Source of the DNA: Nemertoderma westbladi
Lineage: Eukaryota; Xenacoelomorpha; Nemertodermatida; Nemertodermatidae
Reading direction: 5' to 3'
Length of the DNA: 64,000 nucleotides
NCBI GenBank assembly: GCA_032718475.1
Contig: JAUCBJ010008467.1
Location: 62,001 to 126,000, forward strand
Positions within the stretch are counted from its first letter, which is position 1. The number at the start of each line of letters is the position of its first letter. The notes below the pieces were generated by a model, which saw only the letters and a list, made by a program, of their open reading frames with translations, searched no databases and was not told where the DNA came from. The position numbers were made by a program, and so were the translations under genes. This document shows positions 50,125-63,300 of the stretch, one piece after another.

Positions 50125-53100
50125 TTGTACTTCAATGCTATGCTCGGCTCGCCCTACAATAATAACATTTGTACTTCAATGCTATGCTCGGGCTCGCCCT
50201 ACAATAATAACATTTGTACTTCAATGCTATGCTCGCCCTACAATAATAACATTTGTACTTCAATGCTATGCTCGGGCTCGCCCTACAATAATAACATTTG
50301 TACTTCAATGCTATGCTCGCCCTACAATAATAACATTTGTACTTCAATGCTATGCTCGCCCTACAATAATAACATTTGTACTTCAATGCTATGCTCGGGC
50401 TTGCCCTACAATAATAACATTTGTACTTCAATGCTATGCTCGCCCTACAATAATAACATTTGTACTTCAATGCTATGCTCGGCTCGCCCTACAATAATAA
50501 CATTTGTACTTCAATGCTATGCTCGGGCTCGCCCTACAATAATAACATTTGTACTTCAATGCTATGCTCGCCCTACAATAATAACATTTGTACTTCAGTG
50601 CTATGCTCGCCCTACAATAATAACATTTGTACTTCAATGCTATGCTCGCCCTACAATAATAACATTTGTACTTCAATGCTATGCTCGGGCTCGCCCTACA
50701 ATAATAACATTTGTACTTCAATGCTATGCTCGGGCTCGCCCTACAATAATAACATTTGTACTTCAATGCTATGCTCGCCCTACAATAATAACATTTGTAC
50801 TTCAATGCTATGCTCGGGCTCGCCCTACAATAATAACATTTGTACTTCAATGCTATGCTCGCCCTACAATAATAACATTTGTACTTCAATGCTATGCTCG
50901 CCCTACAATAATAACATTTGTACTTCAATGCTATGCTCGGGCTACAATAATAACATTTGTACTTCAATGCTATGCTCGGGCTACAATAATAACATTTGTA
51001 CTTCAATGCTATGCTCGGGCTCGCCCTACAATAATAACATTTGTACTTCAATGCTATGCTCGGGCTACAATAATAACATTTGTACTTCAATGCTATGCTC
51101 GCCCTACAATAATAACATTTGTACTTCAATGCTATGCTCGGGCTCGCCCTACAATAATAACATTTGTACTTCAATGCTATGCTCGGGCTACAATAATAAC
51201 ATTTGTACTTCAATGCTATGCTCGCCCTACAATTATAACATTTCTACGTCAATGCTATGCTCGGGCTCGCCCTACAATAATAACATTTGTACTTCAATGC
51301 TATGCTCGGGCTACAATAATAACATATGTACTTCAATGCTATGCTCGCCCTACAATAGTAACATTTGTACTTCAATGCTATGCTCGGGCTCGCCCTACAA
51401 TAATAACATTTGTACTTCAATGCTATGCTCGCCCTACAATAATAACATTTGTACTTCAATGCTATGCTCGCCCTAGAATAATAACATTTGTACTTCAATG
51501 CTATGCTCAGGCTCGCCCTACAATAATAACATTTGTACTTCAATGCTATGCTCGCCCTACAATAATAACATTTGTACTTCAATGCTATGCTCGCCCTACA
51601 ATAATAACATTTGTACTTCAATGCTATGCTCGGGCTCGCCCTACAATAATAACATTTGTACTTCAATGCTATGCTCGCCCTACAATAATAACATTTGTAC
51701 TTCAATGCTATGCTCGCCCTAGAATAATAACATTTGTACTTCAATGCTATGCTCGCCCTACAATAATAACATTTGTACTTCAATGCTATGCTCGGGCTCG
51801 CCCTACAATAATAACATTTGTATTTCAATGCTACGCTCGACCTACATTAATAACATTTGTACTTCAATGCTATGCTCGCCCTACAATAATAACATTTGTA
51901 CTTCAATGCTATGCTCGCCCTACAATAATAACATTTGTACTTCAGTGCTATGCTCGCCCTACAATAATAACATTTGTACTTCAATGCTATGCTCGCCCTA
52001 CAATAATAACATTTGTACTTCAATGCTATGCTCGGGCTCGCCCTACAATAATAACATTTGTACTTCAATGCTATGCTCGGGCTCGCCCTACAATAATAAC
52101 ATTTGTACTTCAATGCTATGCTCGCCCTACAATAATAACATTTGTACTTCAATGCTATGCTCGGGCTACAATAATAACATTTGTACTTCAATGCTATGCT
52201 CGGGCTACAATAATAACATTTGTACTTCAATGCTATGCTCGGGCTCGCCCTACAATAATAACATTTGTACTTCAATGCTATGCTCGCCCTACAATAATAA
52301 CATTTGTACTTCAATGCTATGCTCGGGCTACAATAATAACATTTGTACTTCAATGCTATGCTCGGGCTACAATAATAACATTTTTACTTCAATGCTATGC
52401 TCGGGCTCGCCCTACAATAATAACATTTGTACTTCAATGCTATGCTCGGGCTCGCCCTACAATAATAACATTTGTACTTCAATGCTATGCTCGGGCTACA
52501 ATAATAACATTTGTACTTCAATGCTTTGCTCGCCCTACAATAATAACATTTGTACTTCAATGCTATGCTCGGGCTCGCCCTACAATAATAACATTTGTAC
52601 TTCAATGCTATGCTCGGGCTACAATAATAACATTTGTACTTCAATGCTATGTTCGCCCTACAATAATAACATTTGTACGTCAATGCTATGCTCGGGCTCG
52701 CCCTACAATAATAACATTTGTACTTCAATGCTATGCTCGGGCTACAATAATAACATTTGTACTTCAATGCTATGCTCGCCCTACAATAGTAACATTTGTA
52801 CTTCAATGCTATGCTCGGGCTCGCCCTACAATAATAACATTTGTACTTCAATGCTATGCTTGCCCTACATTAATAACATTTGTACTTCAATGCTATGCTC
52901 GGGCTACAATAATAATATTTGTACTTCAATGCTATGCTCGGGCTACAATAATAACATTTGTACTTCAATGCTATGCTCGGGCTCGCCCTACAATAATAAC
53001 ATTTGTACTTCAATGCTATGCTCGGGCTACAATAATAACATTTGTACTTCAATGCTATGCTCGGGCTACAATAATAACATTTGTACTTCAATGCTATGCT

Positions 53101-53896
53101 CGGGCTACAATAATAACATTTGTACTTCAATGCTATGCTCGGGCTACAATAATAACATTTGTACTTCAATGCTATGCTCGCCCTACAATAATAACATTTG
53201 TACTTCAATGCTATGCTCGGGCTACAATAATAACATTTGTACTTCAATGCTATGCTCGGGCTCGCCCTACAATAATAACATTTGTACTTCAATGCTATGC
53301 TCGGGCTACAATAATAACATTTGTACTTCAATGCTATGCTCGGGCTCGCCCTACAATAATAACATTTGTACTTCAATGCTATGCTCGGGCTACAATAATA
53401 ACATTTGTACTTCAATGCTATGCTCGGGCTACAATAATAACATTTGTACTTCAATGCTATGCTCGGGCTCGCCCTTCAATAATAACATTTGTACTTCAAT
53501 GCTATGCTCGGGCTCGCCCTTCAATAATAACATTTGTACTTCAATGCTATGCTCGGGCTACAATAATAACATTTGTACTTCAATGCTATGCTCGCCCTAC
53601 AATAATAACATTTGTACTTCAATGCTATGCTCGGGCTACAATAATAACATTTGTACTTCAATGCTATGCTCGGGCTCGCTCTACAATAATAACATTTGTA
53701 CTTCAATGCTATGCTCGGGCTACAATAATAACATTTGTACTTCAATTCTATGCTCGGGCTACAATAATAACATTTGTACTTCAATGCTATGCTCGCTCTA
53801 CAATAATAACATTTGTACTTCAATGCTATGCTCGGGCTCGCCCTACAATAATAACATTTGTACTTCAATGCTATGCTCGCCCTACAATAATAACAT
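50125..53896. repeat. Higher-order block G, copy 1 (3,772 bp)
   Basis: Begins with a pair of 44-bp monomers (50143 and 50478, 335 bp apart). The same pair and the following pattern recur at 53915 and 54250, offset 3,772. The variant CATTTCTACG at 51239 recurs at 55011 with the same offset. Confidence 0.9.
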
Positions 53897-56800
53897 TTGT
53901 ATTTCAATGCTATGCTCGGCTCGCCCTACAATAATAACATTTGTACTTCAATGCTATGCTCGGGCTCGCCCTACAATAATAACATTTGTACTTCAATGCT
54001 ATGCTCGCCCTACAATAATAACATTTGTACTTCAATGCTATGCTCGGGCTCGCCCTACAATAATAACATTTGTACTTCAATGCTATGCTCGCCCTACAAT
54101 AATAACATTTGTACTTCAATGCTATGCTCGCCCTACAATAATAACATTTGTACTTCAATGCTATGCTCGGGCTTGCCCTACAATAATAACATTTGTATTT
54201 CAATGCTATGCTCGCCCTACAATAATAACATTTGTACTTCAATGCTATGCTCGGCTCGCCCTACAATAATAACATTTGTACTTCAATGCTATGCTCGGGC
54301 TCGCCCTACAATAATAACATTTGTACTTCAATGCTATGCTCGTCCTACAATAATAAAATTTGTACTTCAGTGCTATGCTCGCCCTACAATAATAACATTT
54401 GTACTTCAATGCTATGCTCGCCCTACAATAATAACATTTGTACTTCAATGCTATGCTCGGGCTCGCCCTACAATAATAACATTTGTAGTTCAATGCTATG
54501 CTCGGGCTCGCCCTACAATAATAACATTTGTACTTCAATGCTATGCTCGCCCTACAATAATAACATTTGTACTTCAATGCTATGCTCGGGCTCGCCCTAC
54601 AATAATAACATTTGTACTTCAATGCTATGCTCGCCCTACAATAATAACATTTGTACTTCAATGCTATGCTCGCCCTACAATAATAACATTTGTACTTCAA
54701 TGCTATGCTCGGGCTACAATAATAACATTTGTACTTCAATGCTATGCTCGGGCTACAATAATAACATTTGTACTTCAATGCTATGCTCGGGCTCGCCCTA
54801 CAATAATAACATTTGTACTTCAATGCTATGCTCGGGCTACAATAATAACATTTGTACTTCAATGCTATGCTCGCCCTACAATAATAACATTTGTACTTCA
54901 ATGCTATGCTCGGGCTCGCCCTACAATAATAACATTTGTACTTCAATGCTATGCTCGGGCTACAATAATAACATTTGTACTTCAATGCTATGCTCGCCCT
55001 ACAATTATAACATTTCTACGTCAATGCTATGCTCGGGCTCGCCCTACAATAATAACATTTGTACTTCAATGCTATGCTCGGGCTACAATAATAACATATG
55101 TACTTCAATGCTATGCTCGCCCTACAATAGTAACATTTGTACTTCAATGCTATGCTCGGGCTCGCCCTACAATAATAACATTTGTACTTCAATGCTATGC
55201 TCGCCCTACATTAATAACATTTGTACTTCAATGCTATGCTTGGGCTACAATAATAACATTTGTACTTCAATGCTATGCTCGCCCAACAATAATAACATTT
55301 GTACTTCAATGCTATGCTCGGGCTCGCCCTACAATAATAACATTTGTACTTCAATGCTATGCTCGCCCTACATTAATAACATTTGTACTTCAATGCTATG
55401 CTCGCCCTACAATAATAACATTTGTACTTCAATGCTATGCTCGGGCTACAATAATAACATTTGTACTTCAATGCTATGCTCGGGCTCGCCCTACAATAAT
55501 AACATTTGTACTTCAATGCTATGCTCGGGCTACAATAATAACATTTGTACTTCAATGCTATGCTCGCCCTACAATAATAACATTTGTACTTCAATGCTAT
55601 GCTCGGGCTCGCCCTACAATAATAACATTTGTACTTCAATGCTATGCTCGGGCTACAATAATAACATTTGTACTTCAATGCTATGCTCGCCCTACAATTA
55701 TAACATTTCTACGTCAATGCTATGCTCGGGCTCGCCCTACAATAATAACATTTGTACTTCAATGCTATGCTCGGGCTACAATAATAACATATGTACTTCA
55801 ATGCTATGCTCGCCCTACAATAGTAACATTTGTACTTCAATGCTATGCTCGGGCTCGCCCTACAATAATAACATTTGTACTTCAATGCTATGCTCGCCCT
55901 ACAATAATAACATTTGTACTTCAATGCTATGCTCGCCCTAGAATAATAACATTTGTACTTCAATGCTATGCTCAGGCTCGCCCTACAATAATAACATTTG
56001 TACTTCAATGCTATGCTCGCCCTACAATAATAACATTTGTACTTAAATGCTATGCTCGCCCTACAATAATAACATTTGTACTTCAATGCTATGCTCGGGC
56101 TCGCCCTACAATAATAACATTTGTACTTCAATGCTATGCTCGCCCTACAATAATAACATTTGTACTTCAATGCTATGCTCGCCCTAGAATAATAACATTT
56201 GTACTTCAATGCTATGCTCGCCCTACAATAATAACATTTGTACTTCAATGCTATGCTCGGGCTCGCCCTACAATAATAACATTTGTATTTCAATGCTACG
56301 CTCGACCTACATTAATAACATTTGTACTTCAATGCTATGCTCGCCCTACAATAATAACATTTGTACTTCAATGCTATGCTCGCCCTACAATAATAACATT
56401 TGTACTTCAGTGCTATGCTCGCCCTACAATAATAACATTTGTACTTCAATGCTATGCTCGCCCTACAATAATAACATTTGTACTTCAATGCTATGCTCGG
56501 GCTCGCCCTACAATAATAACATTTGTACTTCAATGCTATGCTCGGGCTCGCCCTACAATAATAACATTTGTACTTCAATGCTATGCTCGCCCTACAATAA
56601 TAACATTTGTACTTCAATGCTATGCTCGGGCTACAATAATAACATTTGTACTTCAATGCTATGCTCGGGCTACAATAATAACATTTGTACTTCAATGCTA
56701 TGCTCGGGCTCGCCCTACAATAATAACATTTGTACTTCAATGCTATGCTCGCCCTACAATAATAACATTTGTACTTCAATGCTATGCTCGGGCTACAATA

Positions 56801-59800
56801 ATAACATTTGTACTTCAATGCTATGCTCGGGCTACAATAATAACATTTTTACTTCAATCCTATGCTCGGGCTCGCCCTACAATAATAACATTTGTACTTC
56901 AATGCTATGCTCGGGCTCGCCCTACAATAATAACATTTGTACTTCAATGCTATGCTCGGGCTACAATAATAACATTTGTACTTCAATGCTTTGCTCGCCC
57001 TACAATAATAACATTTGTACTTCAATGCTATGCTCGGGCTCGCCCTACAATAATAACATTTGTACTTCAATGCTATGCTCGGGCTACAATAATAACATTT
57101 GTACTTCAATGCTATGCTCGCCCTACAATAGTAACATTTGCACTTCAATGCTATGCTCGGGCTCGCCCTACAATAATAACATTTGTACTTCAATGCTATG
57201 CTCGCCCTACATTAATAACATTTGTACTTCAATGCTATGCTTGGGCTACAATAATAACATTTGTACTTCAATGCTATGCTCGCCCAACAATAATAACATT
57301 TGTACTTCAATGCTATGCTCGGGCTCGCCCTACAATAATAACATTTGTACTTCAATGCTATGCTCGCCCTACATTAATAACATTTGTACTTCAATGCTAT
57401 GCTCGCCCTACAATAATAACATTTGTACTTCAATGCTATGCTCGGGCTACAATAATAACATTTGTACTTCAATGCTATGCTCGGGCTCGCCCTACAATAA
57501 TAACATTTGTACTTCAATGCTATGCTCGGGCTACAATAATAACATTTGTACTTCAATGCTATGCTCGCCCTACAATAATAACATTTGTACTTCAATGCTA
57601 TGCTCGGGCTCGCCCTACAATAATAACATTTGTACTTCAATGCTATGCTCGGGCTACAATAATAACATTTGTACTTCAATGCTATGCTCGCCCTACAATT
57701 ATAACATTTCTACGTCAATGCTATGCTCGGGCTCGCCCTACAATAATAACATTTGTACTTCAATGCTATGCTCGGGCTACAATAATAACATATGTACTTC
57801 AATGCTATGCTCGCCCTACAATAGTAACATTTGTACTTCAATGCTATGCTCGGGCTCGCCCTACAATAATAACATTTGTACTTCAATGCTATGCTCGCCC
57901 TACAATAATAACATTTGTACTTCAATGCTATGCTCGCCCTAGAATAATAACATTTGTACTTCAATGCTATGCTCAGGCTCGCCCTACAATAATAACATTT
58001 GTACTTCAATGCTATGCTCGCCCTACAATAATAACATTTGTACTTCAATGCTATGCTCGCCCTACAATAATAACATTTGTACTTCAATGCTATGCTCGGG
58101 CTCGCCCTACAATAATAACATTTGTACTTCAATGCTATGCTCGCCCTACAATAATAACATTTGTACTTCAATGCTATGCTCGCCCTAGAATAATAACATT
58201 TGTACTTCAATGCTATGCTCGCCCTACAATAATAACATTTGTACTTCAATGCTACGCTCGGGCTCGCCCTACAATAATAACATTTGTATTTCAATGCTAC
58301 GCTCGACCTACATTAATAACATTTGTACTTCAATGCTATGCTCGCCCTACAATAATAACATTTGTACTTCAATGCTATGCTCGCCCTACAATAATAACAT
58401 TTGTACTTCAGTGCTATGCTCGCCCTACAATAATAACATTTGTACTTCAATGCTATGCTCGCCCTACAATAATAACATTTGTACTTCAATGCTATGCTCG
58501 GGCTCGCCCTACAATAATAACATTTGTACTTCAATGCTATGCTCGGGCTCGCCCTACAATAATAACATTTGTACTTCAATGCTATGCTCGCCCTACAATA
58601 ATAACATTTGTACTTCAATGCTATGCTCGGGCTACAATAATAACATTTGTACTTCAATGCTATGCTCGGGCTACAATAATAACATTTGTACTTCAATGCT
58701 ATGCTCGGGCTCGCCCTACAATAATAACATTTGTACTTCAATGCTATGCTCGCCCTACAATAATAACATTTGTACTTCAATGCTATGCTCGGGCTACAAT
58801 AATAACATTTGTACTTCAATGCTATGCTCGGGCTACAATAATAACATTTTTACTTCAATCCTATGCTCGGGCTCGCCCTACAATAATAACATTTGTACTT
58901 CAATGCTATGCTCGGGCTCGCCCTACAATAATAACATTTGTACTTCAATGCTATGCTCGGGCTACAATAATAACATTTGTACTTCAATGCTTTGCTCGCC
59001 CTACAATAATAACATTTGTACTTCAATGCTATGCTCGGGCTCGCCCTACAATAATAACATTTGTACTTCAATGCTATGCTCGGGCTACAATAATAACATT
59101 TGTACTTCAATGCTATGTTCGCCCTACAATAATAACATTTGTACGTCAATGCTATGCTCGGGCTCGCCCTACAATAATAACATTTGTACTTCAATGCTAT
59201 GCTCGGGCTACAATAATAACATTTGTACTTCAATGCTATGCTCGCCCTACAATAGTAACATTTGTACTTCAATGCTATGCTCGGGCTCGCCCTACAATAA
59301 TAACATTTGTACTTCAATGCTATGCTTGCCCTACATTAATAACATTTGTACTTCAATGCTATGCTCGGGCTACAATAATAATATTTGTACTTCAATGCTA
59401 TGCTCGGGCTACAATAATAACATTTGTACTTCAATGCTATGCTCGGGCTCGCCCTACAATAATAACATTTGTACTTCAATGCTATGCTCGGGCTACAATA
59501 ATAACATTTGTACTTCAATGCTATGCTCGGGCTACAATAATAACATTTGTACTTCAATGCTATGCTCGGGCTACAATAATAACATTTGTACTTCAATGCT
59601 ATGCTCGGGCTACAATAATAACATTTGTACTTCAATGCTATGCTCGCCCTACAATAATAACATTTGTACTTCAATGCTATGCTCGGGCTACAATAATAAC
59701 ATTTGTACTTCAATGCTATGCTCGGGCTCGCCCTACAATAATAACATTTGTACTTCAATGCTATGCTCGGGCTACAATAATAACATTTGTACTTCAATGC

Positions 59801-60362
59801 TATGCTCGGGCTCGCCCTACAATAATAACATTTGTACTTCAATGCTATGCTCGGGCTACAATAATAACATTTGTACTTCAATGCTATGCTCGGGCTACAA
59901 TAATAACATTTGTACTTCAATGCTATGCTCGGGCTCGCCCTTCAATAATAACATTTGTACTTCAATGCTATGCTCGGGCTCGCCCTTCAATAATAACATT
60001 TGTACTTCAATGCTATGCTCGGGCTACAATAATAACATTTGTACTTCAATGCTATGCTCGCCCTACAATAATAACATTTGTACTTCAATGCTATGCTCGG
60101 GCTACAATAATAACATTTGTACTTCAATGCTATGCTCGGGCTCGCTCTACAATAATAACATTTGTACTTCAATGCTATGCTCGGGCTACAATAATAACAT
60201 TTGTACTTCAATTCTATGCTCGGGCTACAATAATAACATTTGTACTTCAATGCTATGCTCGCTCTACAATAATAACATTTGTACTTCAATGCTATGCTCG
60301 GGCTCGCCCTACAATAATAACATTTGTACTTCAATGCTATGCTCGCCCTACAATAATAACAT
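53897..60362. repeat. Higher-order block G, copy 2, enlarged to 6,466 bp
   Basis: It follows copy 1 in order, but the offset steps from 3,772 to 4,465 and then to 6,466 bp. The steps of 693 and 2,001 bp are explained by two internal tandem duplications: CATTTCTACG lies at 55011, 55704 and 57705. The end again matches copy 1 (about 58,300-60,360 equals 51,840-53,890). Confidence 0.9.
55105..59105. repeat. 2,001-bp tandem duplication inside block G copy 2
   Basis: TAGTAAC (G at 55130 and 57131), GCTTGGG (C at 55239 and 57240) and CATTTCTACG (55704 and 57705) are all offset by exactly 2,001 bp. The two copies are adjacent, and differences are few. Confidence 0.88.
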
Positions 60363-63300
60363 TTGTATTTCAATGCTATGCTCGGCTCGCCCTACAATAA
60401 TAACATTTGTACTTCAATGCTATGCTCGGGCTCGCCCTACAATAATAACATTTGTACTTCAATGCTATGCTCGCCCTACAATAATAACATTTGTACTTCA
60501 ATGCTATGCTCGGGCTCGCCCTACAATAATAACATTTGTACTTCAATGCTATGCTCGCCCTACAATAATAACATTTGTACTTCAATGCTATGCTCGCCCT
60601 ACAATAATAACATTTGTACTTCAATGCTATGCTCGGGCTTGCCCTACAATAATAACATTTGTATTTCAATGCTATGCTCGCCCTACAATAATAACATTTG
60701 TACTTCAATGCTATGCTCGGCTCGCCCTACAATAATAACATTTGTACTTCAATGCTATGCTCGGGCTCGCCCTACAATAATAACATTTGTACTTCAATGC
60801 TATGCTCGCCCTACAATAATAACATTTGTACTTCAATGCTATGCTCGGGCTCGCCCTACAATAATAACATTTGTAGTTCAATGCTATGCTCGGGCTCGCC
60901 CTACAATAATAACATTTGTACTTCAATGCTATGCTCGCCCTACAATAATAACATTTGTACTTCAATGCTATGCTCGGGCTCGCCCTACAATAATAACATT
61001 TGTACTTCAATGCTATGCTCGCCCTACAATAATAACATTTGTACTTCAATGCTATGCTCGCCCTACAATAATAACATTTGTACTTCAATGCTATGCTCGG
61101 GCTACAATAATAACATTTGTACTTCAATGCTATGCTCGGGCTACAATAATAACATTTGTACTTCAATGCTATGCTCGGGCTCGCCCTACAATAATAACAT
61201 TTGTACTTCAATGCTATGCTCGGGCTACAATAATAACATTTGTACTTCAATGCTATGCTCGCCCTACAATAATAACATTTGTACTTCAATGCTATGCTCG
61301 GGCTCGCCCTACAATAATAACATTTGTACTTCAATGCTATGCTCGGGCTTCAATAATAACATTTGTACTTCAATGCTATGCTCGCCCTACAATTATAACA
61401 TTTCTACGTCAATGCTATGCTCGGGCTCGCCCTACAATAATAACATTTGTACTTCAATGCTATGCTCGGGCTACAATAATAACATATGTACTTCAATGCT
61501 ATGCTCGCCCTACAATAGTAACATTTGTACTTCAATGCTATGCTCGGGCTCGCCCTACAATAATAACATTTGTACTTCAATGCTATGCTCGCCCTACATT
61601 AATAACATTTGTACTTCAATGCTATGCTTGGGCTACAATAATAACATTTGTACTTCAATGCTATGCTCGCCCAACAATAATAACATTTGTACTTCAATGC
61701 TATGCTCGGGCTCGCCCTACAATAATAACATTTGTACTTCAATGCTATGCTCGCCCTACATTAATAACATTTGTACTTCAATGCTATGCTCGCCCTACAA
61801 TAATAACATTTGTACTTCAATGCTATGCTCGCCCTATATTAATAACATTTGTACTTCAATGCTATGCTCGGGCTCGCCCTACAATAATAACATTTGTACT
61901 TCAATGCTATGCTCGCCCTACAATAATAACATTTGTACTTCAATGCTATGCTCGCCCTACAATAATAACATTTGTACTTCAATGCTATGCTCAGGCTCGC
62001 CCTACAATAATAACATTTGTACTTCAATGCTATGCTCGGGCTTGCCCTACAATAATAACATTTGTATTTCAATGCTATGCTCGCCCTACAATAATAACAT
62101 TTGTACTTCAATGCTATGCTCGGCTCGCCCTACAATAATAACATTTGTACTTCAATGCTATGCTCGGGCTCGCCCTACAATAATAACATTTGTACTTCAA
62201 TGCTATGCTCGCCCTACAATAATAAAATTTGTACTTCAGTGCTATGCTCGCCCTACAATAATAACATTTGTACTTCAATGCTATGCTCGCCCTACAATAA
62301 TAACATTTGTACTTCAATGCTATGCTCGGGCTCGCCCTACAATAATAACATTTGTACTTCAATGCTATGCTCGCCCTACAATAATAACATTTGTACTTCA
62401 ATGCTATGCTCGCCCTACAATAATAACATTTGTACTTCAATGCTATGCTCGCCCTACAATAATAACATTTGTACTTCAATGCTATGCTCGCCCTACAATA
62501 ATAACATTTGTACTTCAATGCTATGCTCGGGCTACAATAATAACATTTGTACTTCAATGCTATGCTCGGGCTACAATAATAACATTTGTACTTCAATGCT
62601 ATGCTCGGGCTCGCCCTACAATAATAACATTTGTACTTCAATGCTATGCTCGGGCTACAATAATAACATTTGTACTTCAATGCTATGCTCGCCCTACAAT
62701 AATAACATTTGTACTTCAATGCTATGCTCGGGCTCGCCCTACAATAATAACATTTGTACTTCAATGCTATGCTCGGGCTACAATAATAACATTTGTACTT
62801 CAATGCTATGCTCGCCCTACAATAATAACATTTCTACGTCAATGCTATGCTCGGGCTCGCCCTACAATAATAACATTTGTACTTCAATGCTATGCTCGGG
62901 CTACAATAATAACATATGTACTTCAATGCTATGCTCGCCCTACAATAGTAACATTTGTACTTCAATGCTATGCTCGGGCTCGCCCTACAATAATAACATT
63001 TGTACTTCAATGCTATGCTCGCCCTACATTAATAACATTTGTACTTCAATGCTATGCTTGGGCTACAATAATAACATTTGTACTTCAATGCTATGCTCGC
63101 CCAACAATAATAACATTTGTACTTCAATGCTATGCTCGGGCTCGCCCTACAATAATAACATTTGTACTTCAATGCTATGCTCGCCCTACATTAATAACAT
63201 TTGTACTTCAATGCTATGCTCGTCCTACAATAATAACATTTGTACTTCAATGCTATGCTCGCCCTATATTAATAACATTTGTACTTCAAAGCTATGCTAC

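Larger units (their letters stand above)
26956..62127. repeat. Family of 44-bp monomers (CTCGGCTCG), twelve sites
   Basis: A monomer lacking one G (CTCGGCTCG for CTCGGGCTCG) occurs at 26956, 32730, 37903, 41166, 47060 (as CTCGGCTTG), 50143, 50478, 53915, 54250, 60381, 60716 and 62119. It is absent before 26.9 kb. Each site shifts the frame by one base, which is why the two open plus-strand frames appear to swap there. Its spread by higher-order duplication from few origins is the simplest explanation. Confidence 0.9.
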
